Below are positions 1 to 7,736 of a stretch of 64,000 bases of DNA, piece by piece. Source of the stretch: a virus; IMG/VR virus record IMGVR_UViG_3300030503_000315, positions 124,001 through 188,000 of that record; one strand, written 5' to 3'. A program made the position numbers and the translations under genes. Position 1 is the first letter of the stretch; each line of letters opens with the position of its first letter. A model generated the notes under the pieces. It did not search any database and had not been told where the DNA came from. It was given only the letters and a program-made list of their open reading frames with translations.

Positions 1-304
1 GAACCTGTTTATCGACCTGAACCATACGAATTTTGAATTCGTTATGGAGGGGGTAATGGATCGCCTGACGTTTCGTTTTCCGAACCGGGAAGTTACCGCC
101 CCACTGAGCCTCACGTCGCAGCTGATACTTGCAAGCACAGTAGAACCCGATAGCCACCGATAGGAGGATCATCAGCGCGCAGATTACCAATGCAGCGATT
201 TGCTGCTCGACTGAGTTCGCGGTGACGAACAGGTAGGACGGAAATGCAATCGCCAGGAGAAGACCCAAGCCGGTGATCTTGCACATAAGTTTGAACGGTG
301 ACAT
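1..304 (-). CDS. small membrane protein, C-terminus beyond window
   Basis: The start is the ATG at 302-304, preceded on the minus strand by AAGGAGAATAAG. The protein begins MSPFKLMCKITGLGLLLAIA and shows two hydrophobic segments (about residues 8-28 and 36-58), then a basic tail. It is cut by the left edge of the window. It heads the downstream end of the leftward block. No family is recognised; it is probably an inner-membrane protein of unknown role. Confidence 0.75.
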   Translation of the reverse strand, partial: MSPFKLMCKITGLGLLLAIAFPSYLFVTANSVEQQIAALVICALMILLSVAIGFYCACKYQLRREAQWGGNFPVRKTKRQAIHYPLHNEFKIRMVQVDKQV

Positions 305-314
305 CTTATTCTCC

Positions 315-713
315 TTAATCGTCTTCGCCAGCATCATCACCTACTGTGTAGGTAACGACACCTTGTCGTTGCTTCATCTCAGCCAGCAGGATCTCCAGGC
401 TGGAGATCATGACCGGGCGCTGTTCGTCGTGCGGTTTGGACTTTTCCAAATCCAGCAAACTTTGGATCCAACCCACCTGGGCTGTGGCTAAACCATTGCT
501 GGAAGCACCCACAATGTCTTCCCATAACCCCTGAATCGTGCCACGACAATTGATTAAGGCAGAGAGCGCCCACAGTTCAATAGAACTGTCAGAGTTCGGC
601 TGCGCATGCATATAGTGCTTCTCCAAAAACGCGCGGAGCTCCTTATAGTCTGAGACTTCGCGGGAGTTGCGATGCAGGATCATCGGGTTAACCTTCTTGT
701 CTGCGTCTCTCAT
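315..713 (-). CDS. hypothetical protein, 132 aa
   Basis: The ATG at 713 follows GGAGTAAATC, and that Shine-Dalgarno contains the stop codon of the upstream gene, so the pair looks translationally coupled. The protein is soluble and mostly helical, with a very acidic C-terminus ending DDAGEDD. It contains the pair NCRG and CRG-like single cysteines but no complete metal-binding motif. Function is unknown. Confidence 0.7.
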   Translation of the reverse strand: MRDADKKVNPMILHRNSREVSDYKELRAFLEKHYMHAQPNSDSSIELWALSALINCRGTIQGLWEDIVGASSNGLATAQVGWIQSLLDLEKSKPHDEQRPVMISSLEILLAEMKQRQGVVTYTVGDDAGEDD

Positions 714-716
714 GAT

Positions 717-1043
717 TTACTCCGTAACGTATTTGACTCTGACATTGGTCCACGCCGATTGCTTCATCGGTACCTTCTTGCCCATCTTTGCGTAGAAGCG
801 CCGGACAGCCTCACCATTGATATCCATCCTGGAGCCCGGGACAAAGTCCAACTCCATGAGGAAATCATGCGGATCTGCAAACTGGAAATTCTCTCCAGCT
901 ACTTTTGCTTCGAGGAATTCTTCGAGCGACTGCGCTTCGGTTTTGATTTCCCTCAGACGTGCGGTCAACTTCGCTTGTTCTTCCTGCAGCTTGTGCAGCT
1001 CAAACGCGTAGTCTGAAATCTTCTTGCTCGAGACAAACTTCAT
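717..1043 (-). CDS. hypothetical coiled-coil protein, 108 aa
   Basis: The N-terminal half (residues 8-48) is a charged heptad-rich helix with repeated Leu, Glu and Lys (HKLQEEQAKLTARLREIK), followed by a compact C-terminal part. The start overlaps the end of the upstream gene by 4 nt, the usual coupled arrangement in this block. No family is recognised. Confidence 0.7.
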   Translation of the reverse strand: MKFVSSKKISDYAFELHKLQEEQAKLTARLREIKTEAQSLEEFLEAKVAGENFQFADPHDFLMELDFVPGSRMDINGEAVRRFYAKMGKKVPMKQSAWTNVRVKYVTE

Positions 1044-1495
1044 GATTCATCTCCCTCAAAATCAGTCCAGCCATCGTCTGTTTTCACATCTACGTGATCC
1101 AGCTTTTTCTTCCAAGCTTCGAACTCTTGCAGACGCTGGTCGTACACATTGCACGCAACCATAGCGGCCTTGTTGAGGCTCTCCATAACCTTCTTGAGAG
1201 AAATCGAACAACCACCAAGTAGCCGGTGGTAGTCTTTGACAGTCAAAGTCACACCGCTGTGCATCAATGCGGACTCATATCCACACAAACAGGATCCCGT
1301 GTCAAACGTCATAGCCACTCCATCCGCATCGACCTGAAGAAGTTCAAAGTCGTAGAAGCAGTCGCCTGTGTGTTCGGTCTTGACCAGGAACTCGCCAACA
1401 TGTTTTCTATCCCGACCTTCAGATTGACTGGTGCGGGACATCCCCGAAGGGTTCGCGATAACCCAAACTACATGATCGATTTTACCACGAATCAT
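1040..1495 (-). CDS. hypothetical protein, 151 aa
   Basis: The ATG at 1495 is preceded by CGGAGAATAAA, within a repeated 5' leader element (1501-1520). The protein begins MIRGKIDHVVWVIANP, has a Cys-rich centre (GSCLCGYES) and ends acidic. It is soluble with no membrane segment. Function is unknown. Confidence 0.7.
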   Translation of the reverse strand: MIRGKIDHVVWVIANPSGMSRTSQSEGRDRKHVGEFLVKTEHTGDCFYDFELLQVDADGVAMTFDTGSCLCGYESALMHSGVTLTVKDYHRLLGGCSISLKKVMESLNKAAMVACNVYDQRLQEFEAWKKKLDHVDVKTDDGWTDFEGDES

Positions 1496-1500
1496 TTTAT

Positions 1501-1520
1501 TCTCCGTTTCGTTAGGAGGT
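1501..1520 (-). promoter_or_regulatory. repeated leader element (copy 1)
   Basis: On the minus strand this reads ACCTCCTAACGAAACGGAGA, directly upstream of the start at 1495. Near-identical copies precede the starts at 2532 and 4858. CTCC can pair with the Shine-Dalgarno GGAG across an AACGAAAC loop, so it may form a hairpin that occludes the ribosome site. The role is inferred. Confidence 0.55.
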
Positions 1521-1525
1521 TGTGA

Positions 1526-1885
1526 TTACTTACTCAGGCAGATAGCCTTGGCACGACTTACCAATGTTTCTTCGCTGAGCTCAGGATGAGCATACGCGTA
1601 CGTGATTACGCGCATCGTTGCTGCCTTCCCTGCTGCATCTCCCGGTGCCTCGTCCATCTTCTGCTGCACCTGTGCAAGTGTAGGTGCAAGAGGAGGTCCC
1701 GTGCTAACCATTGCATACGCAGCATGCGCCGTGTCGTCCGCATGCTCGTTGCAGAACGAGGGGTCGAGACCACTAGGTGTCGTCCCGATTAAGTAGACAA
1801 TCCACAAAATTGTGGCGACTGTCCCGGCGCAGGCTAGACCCATGAGGGTGTATCCGAGACCCCGACCGAAGGATCTAATGTTCAT
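1526..1885 (-). CDS. membrane-anchored protein, 119 aa
   Basis: The start is taken at 1885 because CAGGAGTTCAGG precedes that ATG; an upstream in-frame ATG lacks a ribosome site. The N-terminus is basic, followed by one strong transmembrane segment (about residues 13-36), then a soluble domain with two cysteines (FCNEH and AKAICL). It is probably single-pass with the domain outside the cytoplasm, where the cysteines could form a disulfide. No family is recognised. Confidence 0.65.
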   Translation of the reverse strand: MNIRSFGRGLGYTLMGLACAGTVATILWIVYLIGTTPSGLDPSFCNEHADDTAHAAYAMVSTGPPLAPTLAQVQQKMDEAPGDAAGKAATMRVITYAYAHPELSEETLVSRAKAICLSK

Positions 1886-2081
1886 CCTGAACTCCTGTGG
1901 TAACAGGTCGAGCGTAGGTGAGTGTGACATCCCTGTGGTGAGATGTAGCGAGAAACAATTCTACCACAGCTCGCAGGAAAGATTTCCCTTCCCACCAGAT
2001 CAGGGTGTCCTGTTCCAAGCCATTATCCCACGAAGGATCTTCGTAGTGAAGAACTACTGTGATTACATACGTTCTCTTCAT
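1875..2081 (-). CDS. hypothetical protein, 68 aa
   Basis: The start MKRTYVITVV at 2081 overlaps the stop of the upstream gene (TAATATG), so it is probably translated by reinitiation. It is a small beta-rich protein with a WWEGKSF segment. Its end overlaps the next gene's ribosome site. Function is unknown. Confidence 0.6.
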   Translation of the reverse strand: MKRTYVITVVLHYEDPSWDNGLEQDTLIWWEGKSFLRAVVELFLATSHHRDVTLTYARPVTTGVQDEH

Positions 2082-2082
2082 A

Positions 2083-2532
2083 TTAGCCCCGTGCCCGATG
2101 GCCGAACTTTGCTGCCAGAGCTTCGAGCTTCGAAGGTGCAGGAGGCACATGCAGTGGCGTTGTTTTGCCGGACTGCTTGTCCTTGACCTGGAACTGATTC
2201 GTCTCGGACTGAAACGAGGTGATTTGCAGATTGGGATTTGCCTTGACGAGCAAGAGCTTGATCTCCTGATTCACGGCCGCAGTGTATTGCTTCGACCAGG
2301 CCTTCAGGATAACAAGTGCGTGGCGAAGTTTCTCAGCTGCGCGAAAGTCACGGGTGACGTCCATGCGGTACCAACCGAAGCCACGTTTGAAAAGATAGAC
2401 GCCGTGAGGGAAGCCAACATTCTTGCCAGCCTCGGTGTGCATCCAATAACGCAAATGTGCGTGCTCGTCTGCGCTGAGGTGGACAGTGATGTATGCGGTG
2501 TCGTCGTTCGTCAGGTGCGTGAAGTATTTCAT
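2083..2532 (-). CDS. hypothetical protein, 149 aa
   Basis: The ATG at 2532 follows CGGAGAGCATC, inside the second copy of the repeated leader element. An AGTAAATA promoter-like box lies about 47 nt upstream. The N-terminus (MKYFTHLTNDDTAYITVHLS) looks like a beta-rich fold, followed by helical and basic segments. No family is recognised. Confidence 0.7.
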   Translation of the reverse strand: MKYFTHLTNDDTAYITVHLSADEHAHLRYWMHTEAGKNVGFPHGVYLFKRGFGWYRMDVTRDFRAAEKLRHALVILKAWSKQYTAAVNQEIKLLLVKANPNLQITSFQSETNQFQVKDKQSGKTTPLHVPPAPSKLEALAAKFGHRARG

Positions 2533-2537
2533 GATGC

Positions 2538-2557
2538 TCTCCGTTTCGTTGGGAGGT
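2538..2557 (-). promoter_or_regulatory. repeated leader element (copy 2)
   Basis: The minus strand reads ACCTCCCAACGAAACGGAGA between the promoter-like box at 2579-2586 and the ATG at 2532. The conserved core is ACCTCCCAACGAAACGGAG. The GGAG doubles as the Shine-Dalgarno, and CTCC upstream can pair with it. Confidence 0.55.
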
Positions 2558-2578
2558 GGGGAAAACGTTGTTACAGGT

Positions 2579-2586
2579 TATTTACT
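2579..2586 (-). promoter_or_regulatory. AGTAAATA late-promoter-like box
   Basis: The minus strand reads TGTAGTAAATAACC, overlapping the TAG stop of the gene 2585-3019 and lying 47 nt upstream of the start at 2532. It matches the box that recurs upstream of many genes in this window. Confidence 0.6.
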
Positions 2587-3019
2587 ACAACCATTCTCTC
2601 TCTTCGTCCTCATCTTCGTCATCACCTTCTTCCCCATCACCTTCGCGTGCATCTCCCATAATGGAGGAAGCGGCTAGGATGGATTCTTCGGTAGGATCCG
2701 AGACGAATTCGAGATTGTCATGTTCATGCCACCAACTACCGCCGACACCATAAGTCGTCCCACTTGGATCGGCCGCTACTTCATGAACAACCTGAGCTAA
2801 CGCATCCGGAGGATCGCTCTTGAATCGCACCATAGTGCCGACTGCATAGATCGCACGGGGGTATTTTTCAACCGCCAAGCGGTAACCTGCGAATGCGCTG
2901 CTGGTGTCCTTCTTCAGGAACCCAACAAATTCGCGCGGCGTGTAGTCGTAGTAGTCGGGGAATTCCTTTTCCGAGTCTAGGATAAATTGCATTTCAAGAA
3001 ATGTGAGTTCACGTGCCAT
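2585..3019 (-). CDS. hypothetical protein, 144 aa
   Basis: The start MARELTFLEMQF at 3019 is chosen because GGAGATTTAAC precedes it; the open frame extends upstream without a good site. The centre contains VGTMVRFKSDPPDA, like a small beta-barrel. The C-terminus is extremely acidic (GDGEEGDDEDEDEE). It is soluble and of unknown function. Confidence 0.7.
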   Translation of the reverse strand: MARELTFLEMQFILDSEKEFPDYYDYTPREFVGFLKKDTSSAFAGYRLAVEKYPRAIYAVGTMVRFKSDPPDALAQVVHEVAADPSGTTYGVGGSWWHEHDNLEFVSDPTEESILAASSIMGDAREGDGEEGDDEDEDEEREWL

Positions 3020-3020
3020 G

Positions 3021-3242
3021 TTAAATCTCCTTGAGTTTTTCAAGACAAGCCATCTCCGGCGGAGCCTCGTACTTCTGTTGGAACTTTTCGGCAGTTTCGA
3101 GGTCATCAAAATAAGCGATAATGACCACGGCTCGGTCGTACATAGTCTCACCAGGGATATGCCAGAACGATACCGATGCTACAGACGTAGGTAGACGTTT
3201 TAGACTTCCACACTCACTAACAACCATCATGCGATTTGCCAT
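3021..3242 (-). CDS. hypothetical protein, 73 aa
   Basis: The start at 3242 (MANRMMVVSE) has an ideal GGAGGTAACTGAC ribosome site that contains the stop codon of the upstream small gene. It is a small soluble protein with an AVVIIAYFDDLETAEKF segment resembling a ferredoxin-like strand-helix unit. Function is unknown. Confidence 0.65.
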   Translation of the reverse strand: MANRMMVVSECGSLKRLPTSVASVSFWHIPGETMYDRAVVIIAYFDDLETAEKFQQKYEAPPEMACLEKLKEI

Positions 3243-3243
3243 G

Positions 3244-3369
3244 TCAGTTACCTCCATGCTTGTAGTTAACTTTACGGATGTGCCACCCAATGCCTCGCAC
3301 GTTTTCGTACAGGCACATGCTCTGCCACATATTACTCCAGAACACACAGAAATGCTTCATGTCTTCCAT
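3244..3369 (-). CDS. very small protein, 41 aa
   Basis: It starts MEDMKHFCVFWSN at 3369 after TGAGGTGCCAA, and its stop lies in the ribosome site of the next gene. It is rich in aromatic residues, cysteine and methionine. The tight spacing on both sides supports translation; there is no function call. Confidence 0.5.
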   Translation of the reverse strand: MEDMKHFCVFWSNMWQSMCLYENVRGIGWHIRKVNYKHGGN

Positions 3370-3377
3370 TTGGCACC

Positions 3378-3500
3378 TCAGATGAGGTCGTTGAGAATAC
3401 GAATCAGGTCGTGCGGTGCCCAGAAGCCGTACAGCGCAATAGCACCAAAAGCTCCAACCGCGCACGCCATCAAAACTTCCGTGAATGTTGTTTCTTTCAT
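3378..3500 (-). CDS. small membrane protein, 40 aa
   Basis: The ATG at 3500 follows GGAGCAACATC. The product, MKETTFTEVLMACAVGAFGA and onward, is one hydrophobic helix (residues 9-28) with a short polar tail ending RILNDLI. It ends 8 nt before the next start. Probably a single-pass inner-membrane peptide; role unknown. Confidence 0.6.
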   Translation of the reverse strand: MKETTFTEVLMACAVGAFGAIALYGFWAPHDLIRILNDLI

Positions 3501-3529
3501 GATGTTGCTCCTCTATACAACAGTTGAGA

Positions 3530-3916
3530 TTAACGAACGAACTTTCCGGCAATGTCTACTTTTGCCTTCGAACCGCCGGGAGACTTCAGGTTGAACACCG
3601 CGCCCTCGCGACCCACGACGTCGATGCCAGACAACTCCCAGCCCAACTTCGCGGCCTTGAGAATTGTTTGAGCCTGCTCATCGGTCATGCGTTCGGCTGC
3701 ATCAACAAGCGCTTTGATTTGCTTGCTCAGCTTTTCATCCATCTGAATGCCGTAGCCGTTGATCTGACAACCGAGGGCGATCAGTGCCCCGGTGGCGCGC
3801 AGACGTTGCGGGAAGTAATAGGTAACGTTGCCTTCCTTGACTTCGGTCAACCCATCGACCTTGATAAACTTCTCGAACGTCTCCAGCCCTTCTGCTTTGT
3901 TGCTGGGGATCCCCAT
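3530..3916 (-). CDS. hypothetical protein, 128 aa
   Basis: The start MGIPSNKAEG at 3916 follows AAGGAGCATGAC. The protein is soluble with mixed helices and strands; it contains EGNVTYYFPQRLRATGALIALG and then a helical stretch with DAAERMTDEQAQTILKAAK. No known domain is recognised. Confidence 0.7.
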   Translation of the reverse strand: MGIPSNKAEGLETFEKFIKVDGLTEVKEGNVTYYFPQRLRATGALIALGCQINGYGIQMDEKLSKQIKALVDAAERMTDEQAQTILKAAKLGWELSGIDVVGREGAVFNLKSPGGSKAKVDIAGKFVR

Positions 3917-3926
3917 GTCATGCTCC

Positions 3927-4250
3927 TTACGCAAAATACGAACGAATGACGCGGTGCATGTCATTCACGTTGTCAACAATCTCAACATCATGACCTCCGC
4001 ACGCTTCGAACGGTCGAGCGGTCACAAACGACTGAGCACTGAACGTTACCTTGCTTTCCTCAAAGTTGAGGTGCAACTCCAACGTGTGAGTCCACGTAGC
4101 CTGCTGCCGGGCCATCAATATGGTGTATCCACGCTCTTCAAACTTGCCGGCTTGATAGGTTGCGCTGATGCTGGGATAGCATTCAGCGAGCTGTGCGGCG
4201 AACCCACGCACGATCTGCCCCCTCGTAAGTTCAATGACGTCACTCATCAT
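3927..4250 (-). CDS. hypothetical protein, 107 aa
   Basis: It starts with two methionines (MMSDVIELTRGQIVRG), overlapping the end of the upstream gene. Polar segments alternate in a way that suggests a beta-rich C-terminal half (WTHTLELHLNFEESKVTFSA). The family is unknown. Confidence 0.65.
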   Translation of the reverse strand: MMSDVIELTRGQIVRGFAAQLAECYPSISATYQAGKFEERGYTILMARQQATWTHTLELHLNFEESKVTFSAQSFVTARPFEACGGHDVEIVDNVNDMHRVIRSYFA

Positions 4251-4476
4251 TGATAAGCCCCATGTTTACGAGATCGGCACGTACAGCTTCGCGCCATTCG
4301 CGATGTTTCAGCCACCGTTGCAACTGGTACTCTGCAACGTGCGCACAGTGTTCAGTCTGCGCAGCCTGCAGATTTTGCAGGAACAACAAGTTGCTTTCCG
4401 CTGCGAACCCCTGCCACACGCTTAGGCCACGGATTTTGTTCGAAGCGGAAGTCTGAAATGTTTTCGTGAGTTTCAT
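4240..4476 (-). CDS. hypothetical protein, 78 aa
   Basis: The start MKLTKTFQTSAS at 4476 follows AAGGAGCAAACG. It is a small helical protein with a WQGFAAESNLLFLQNL segment and basic and aromatic helices toward the C-terminus. Function is unknown. Confidence 0.65.
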   Translation of the reverse strand: MKLTKTFQTSASNKIRGLSVWQGFAAESNLLFLQNLQAAQTEHCAHVAEYQLQRWLKHREWREAVRADLVNMGLINDE

Positions 4477-4501
4477 CGTTTGCTCCTTGAGCAATGTTTG
4501 C

Positions 4502-4858
4502 TTAGACTGCGAACAGTTCGAGCCGCGCCCTGTCATCAATAACGCCAGCACGACGACTCCGAATGTGCGCGATGTATTTGCGCTTGGCGCTGGACGGTAT
4601 CGTGAGCTTACCGTTTGAAACGGTTGCCGGCAGACAGTCTAGATTGAACAGACAACGAATGTCCCACGCGTTCTCTTCACTGACAATAACAACACGATGG
4701 ATCGACGGCTGGAAGTGATCGCGGTGGATCAGAAATGCCTTCGAAACATCCAAAGCATTGTACGTCTTCGCGCGCTGAACAAGCAGCACGTCTTTGCTGA
4801 GACCGATTGTGAATTCGCTTTTCGTGTCGAATACTGCGCGGTTGTTTATGACTTGCAT
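4502..4858 (-). CDS. hypothetical protein, 118 aa
   Basis: The ATG at 4858 follows CGGAGTTCATC in the third copy of the repeated leader element. It is a mixed alpha/beta soluble protein beginning MQVINNRAVFDTKSEF and ending in a basic segment (SAKRKYIAHIRSRRAG). It is the first gene after the terminator at about 5.0 kb and so probably starts its own transcript. Function is unknown. Confidence 0.7.
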   Translation of the reverse strand: MQVINNRAVFDTKSEFTIGLSKDVLLVQRAKTYNALDVSKAFLIHRDHFQPSIHRVVIVSEENAWDIRCLFNLDCLPATVSNGKLTIPSSAKRKYIAHIRSRRAGVIDDRARLELFAV

Positions 4859-4864
4859 GATGAA

Positions 4865-4883
4865 CTCCGTTTCGTTGGGAGGT
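4865..4883 (-). promoter_or_regulatory. repeated leader element (copy 3)
   Basis: The minus strand reads ACCTCCCAACGAAACGGAG, identical to the core of copy 2. It lies immediately upstream of the ATG at 4858. No AGTAAATA box is visible upstream of this copy. The spacer 4884-4990 holds no open frame that I can support. Confidence 0.55.
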
Positions 4884-4990
4884 ATGAAAACGCGAACAAC
4901 GCGCGAATCGCACCTAGGTGCCGAATTTCGAAGATGCGTTGCCCCTGCAGAACCATTCTAACAGAAAAACCACCAACTGTGGCGAAGATG

Positions 4991-5055
4991 GAAAAAGCCG
5001 TTGTTTTTACGCAACGGCTTCAAACCACCATCTGAAGCGGGTTTCTGATGGTTTT
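4991..5055 (-). terminator. tandem hairpins with rho-independent terminator
   Basis: Directly after the stop at 5061 (reading leftward) comes hairpin 1 (5027-5032 with 5047-5052, extended by 5034-5036 with 5043-5045). Hairpin 2 follows: AAGCCGTTG (4995-5003) paired with CAACGGCTT (5012-5020), with a U-run on the minus strand. Hairpin 2 is a textbook terminator for the leftward operon ending at 5061. Hairpin 1 also has a T-run on the plus strand, so the site may work in both directions. Confidence 0.8.
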
Positions 5056-5060
5056 TCCGC

Positions 5061-5504
5061 TCAAACCACAACGTGTTTCTGCAGGTAACGCAGGTGTTCC
5101 ACAACATGCCACATCTCGTTAAGTTGCTTCACCAAATCGCTGTGGACCGGGCTCGAAAGCACAACATTGCCGAAATATCCGGAGTCTACCGAGACGATGC
5201 TCCCTACTTCAGATTTCTGATCGTACAGATTGTTAGGCATATGAGCACGCATGATTGCTTCGAGGCCACCGACTTCACGGGAAAGTACGCCCACCATCTC
5301 TCCAAGAGTAACCACCGCATTCGATGCGTTCAGACTCGGATCGGTGAACGCATCTTGCGGCGCTCCTTGTACAGGACCATCATTCATCTTCGTCTGTTGC
5401 TGTGCTGCCTGCATCTGTTGCTGTGCCATTGCCCTCATGACTGAGCTGACTGGGCGCACCGAAACTTTCTTTGCAGATGTTGCCTTGACATCACTCATCT
5501 TCAT
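5061..5504 (-). CDS. hypothetical Gln-rich protein, 147 aa
   Basis: It starts MKMSDVKATSAKK at 5504, overlapping the upstream gene by 14 nt, with GAGGAG as the ribosome site. The N-terminus is low-complexity and Gln-rich (AQQQMQAAQQQ) and likely disordered. The C-terminal half is helical (LVKQLNEMWHVVEHLRYLQK). It is the last gene before a strong terminator. Function is unknown. Confidence 0.7.
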   Translation of the reverse strand: MKMSDVKATSAKKVSVRPVSSVMRAMAQQQMQAAQQQTKMNDGPVQGAPQDAFTDPSLNASNAVVTLGEMVGVLSREVGGLEAIMRAHMPNNLYDQKSEVGSIVSVDSGYFGNVVLSSPVHSDLVKQLNEMWHVVEHLRYLQKHVVV

Positions 5505-6276
5505 TCTCCTCAGAGCTCGGAACTTCGCCGAGCAAACATTTGACCAACTTTACGCATGCGTGCATCTGATCGATGCGGCGCTGCACACTGGCGCGAGCAA
5601 ACAACATGTGGTAGATTTCATTGGCATCACTATTTCGCTCAGCCATGGTGATTCTCTTCGCCAGCTTGTGGTGATTAAGACCAAACAGAGCATTCGACTT
5701 CCACTTCTGATGCTCTGAAATGGATGAAGCATGGGGAACATACATCAACCATTCCAGCCTCTTAGCCTCACGATTCAGGTACCAGATGGCCTTGTTCAGA
5801 TCCTGCTCGGAATTTCCCTTGTCGCCCCGACGATAGATGTACTTGAAAGCGTTACCCGGGTTGAACTCCATCACCTCAGCGATATCTATACACTCAACCT
5901 CGGAAGGGTGATTGTTGTAATGCTTTGGGTGGTTCACCATCTCTTCGCTATCGAGAGCACGGCGTGCAGGGATCTCCATACTCATCATCGCATCCTTCGT
6001 TGCTTCATCTAACTGATGACATGTCCCGCACTGACCCCAGGTCAAACTCTGCAGGTCATTAGATTTCTGACAGACGATACAGTCTGCTTTCGCCTTTCCA
6101 AACCCATCGACCTCTGCTTCAGCCATCTTATCAATGGTGGTATTGAAGTCTCCTATTGCCTTGTCTACAACAACCTTCGCTTTCTTAGCCATACCAAGAG
6201 CCTGATCTACAAGCTGGTTGGCATACGCGAATGCTAGAGAAGGTTCTTCCTTTTTCTCTTTTCCATCTTCCATCAT
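5491..6276 (-). CDS. DUF3310-domain protein, 261 aa
   Basis: Residues about 113-175 contain the DUF3310 signature: NHPKHYNNHPSEVECIDIAE, then FKYIYRRGDKG and a KAIWYLNREAKRLEWL helix. DUF3310 is a common phage domain sometimes annotated as nucleotide-kinase-like; its activity is not established. Upstream (residues 60-90) a CIVCQKSND and CGTCHQL pair forms a likely CxxC...CxxC zinc site. The rest is helical. The start at 6276 (MMEDGKEKK) follows AAGGAAAAC. The fusion with a zinc knuckle is longer than the usual stand-alone DUF3310 protein. Confidence 0.8.
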   Translation of the reverse strand: MMEDGKEKKEEPSLAFAYANQLVDQALGMAKKAKVVVDKAIGDFNTTIDKMAEAEVDGFGKAKADCIVCQKSNDLQSLTWGQCGTCHQLDEATKDAMMSMEIPARRALDSEEMVNHPKHYNNHPSEVECIDIAEVMEFNPGNAFKYIYRRGDKGNSEQDLNKAIWYLNREAKRLEWLMYVPHASSISEHQKWKSNALFGLNHHKLAKRITMAERNSDANEIYHMLFARASVQRRIDQMHACVKLVKCLLGEVPSSEENEDE

Positions 6277-6324
6277 GTTTTCCTTTTCATCAATGCTAGG
6301 GTAAAGTAAACCTCACAACATTGC

Positions 6325-6660
6325 TTACTCGTCTACATACTCAGATGCTTCAACCTCGGCATGCTCAACCTCGAGATCGTCACCATCCATGTCTTCAACT
6401 TCAGGGAAGTTTACGATCAGGAAGTTTTCTATATCTTCGATAGCACCGAGATGCCGCGAAGGTACACCACAGGTCATCAAACATTGCTTCAGACCTTCTT
6501 CTCGGATCAAAGCTAGAGCATCGTACGCGTGATTCACCAGGTTCTGCCTGTGTGCAAAGTTCAGATTCTGAATAAGAGTTGCATCCGCGTAGACGTTAGC
6601 TCTAAGGACATTCATGATCTTCTCTTTATTAGACAGGGTTTCTTCACCAGTGTTGTCCAT
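6325..6660 (-). CDS. hypothetical acidic protein, 111 aa
   Basis: The start is at 6660 after AAGAGGTGAGCC. The protein has a helical centre and a strongly acidic C-terminus (EVEDMDGDDLEVEHAEVEAS). It lies between the DUF3310 gene and a 238-aa gene and is likely cotranscribed with them. Function is unknown. Confidence 0.65.
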   Translation of the reverse strand: MDNTGEETLSNKEKIMNVLRANVYADATLIQNLNFAHRQNLVNHAYDALALIREEGLKQCLMTCGVPSRHLGAIEDIENFLIVNFPEVEDMDGDDLEVEHAEVEASEYVDE

Positions 6661-6670
6661 GGCTCACCTC

Positions 6671-7387
6671 TTACTCAGCAGCGGCTTCAGCAGCCTTGCG
6701 CAACTCAATCAAACGACTCTTGATGAGCTTGACCGTGCGCGGATGTGCCGGAAGATTGTCACGCAGATAACGGAGCTCCTTGCGACTCAACTTAGCCTTG
6801 CCCTGAACCAGACCAAGCGTGTTGGTGTCCGGTTGTTGTTTAAGGCGCTGGAAGAACGCTTCGAAGTTTGCACTTAGGCCACCTACTCCTGTCGTCACAC
6901 CTGCCTTGACCTGAGCGGTGACATTATCGTTATGCACCGAAACAGACGGAGCATTGCCTTCGCGGCCAGACAGCTCACGAGAGTTGACCACGTCAACATT
7001 TGCATCACTGATTTTACGAACCGAACCGGCTTCGCGGATTTGCTGTGACAGGTTTTGCATGCGCAGTTGTTCCTCACGGGCACCCGGCGACTTCAGAATC
7101 TTGGAAGCCGTAGGTTCGTCAATGAGAGTGACCAACTCTTCAACCACTGCGTTACGAAACTCTGTTGACTCAAGCAAACGCTTCTTTGTAAAACGTCCGG
7201 TAGCATTGTAGGGGAGCCATGACTGCGGAACGCGCATGAGCTCTGCACGACCTTGTGCAGTGGGAATGTTGATGAGAAGTTCACCTTCCATCTGCAGCTT
7301 CGAATCTGCCGCAGAGTTAAGAAGCCATATCGACTTCTTGTCTTCGTTTGCTTCCAGTTCATCCAGGGAAATTGCGATTATACTCAC
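6671..7387 (-). CDS. hypothetical protein, 238 aa
   Basis: The start codon is GTG at 7387 (MSIIAISLDELEANED), chosen because AGGAGTTTCAAA precedes it. Three parts are visible: an N-terminal beta-rich region (residues 1-60), a helical middle with many polar residues, and a basic helical C-terminus (AKLSRKELRYLRDNLP). It might bind nucleic acid through the basic tail; this is only inferred. No family is recognised. Confidence 0.7.
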   Translation of the reverse strand: MSIIAISLDELEANEDKKSIWLLNSAADSKLQMEGELLINIPTAQGRAELMRVPQSWLPYNATGRFTKKRLLESTEFRNAVVEELVTLIDEPTASKILKSPGAREEQLRMQNLSQQIREAGSVRKISDANVDVVNSRELSGREGNAPSVSVHNDNVTAQVKAGVTTGVGGLSANFEAFFQRLKQQPDTNTLGLVQGKAKLSRKELRYLRDNLPAHPRTVKLIKSRLIELRKAAEAAAE

Positions 7388-7472
7388 TTTGAAACTCCTA
7401 ACTGTTTTACGCTTATTAGCGCGAGTTGTGATGTCAGGTATGTTAGGGAAGGGTTTACCTGCGGCTTCGCTG

Positions 7473-7736
7473 TTAGGTAGCGAGCTCTTTTTTGAGTCTC
7501 TTCTTAAGACTTCTACGTCCTATATTTACTACATCTACGGGTAGGACGGGGAGTCCGACACGCCTTGCATACTCATGGGATGGAATTGGGGTTTGTGCGA
7601 ACGTACAACCTCCGTGCAAACGATGTTGCCACATACAACTTCCCTTAGCTAAGGGACATCGCGAAACTGCCAATTGCTGTTGAATCACACCACAGAATGT
7701 TCCTCCTTCCTTGGGTAACTGGTCATCATGATCCAT
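7473..7736 (-). CDS. small Cys/His protein, putative zinc-binding, 87 aa
   Basis: The ATG at 7736 lies within the last codons of the upstream gene and follows AAGGACTTAAAAG. The centre has spaced ligands (SRCPLAKGSCMWQHRLHGGC) that look like a metal site; the C-terminus is basic (RRSLKKRLKKEL). Such Cys/His-plus-basic small proteins are common in phages, but no family was identified. Confidence 0.55.
   Translation of the reverse strand: MDHDDQLPKEGGTFCGVIQQQLAVSRCPLAKGSCMWQHRLHGGCTFAQTPIPSHEYARRVGLPVLPVDVVNIGRRSLKKRLKKELAT
7523..7530 (-). promoter_or_regulatory. AGTAAATA box inside a gene (weak candidate)
   Basis: The minus strand reads GATGTAGTAAATATAGG inside the gene 7473-7736, 136 nt upstream of the start at 7387. 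It matches the recurrent box exactly, but the distance to the next start is longer than at other sites. Confidence 0.35.

Noticed and set aside
3244-3552. One 102-aa protein spanning this interval on the minus strand
   Set aside because: Two shorter genes (41 and 40 aa) in this interval each have a good ribosome site and correct spacing; the long frame begins inside the upstream gene without one.
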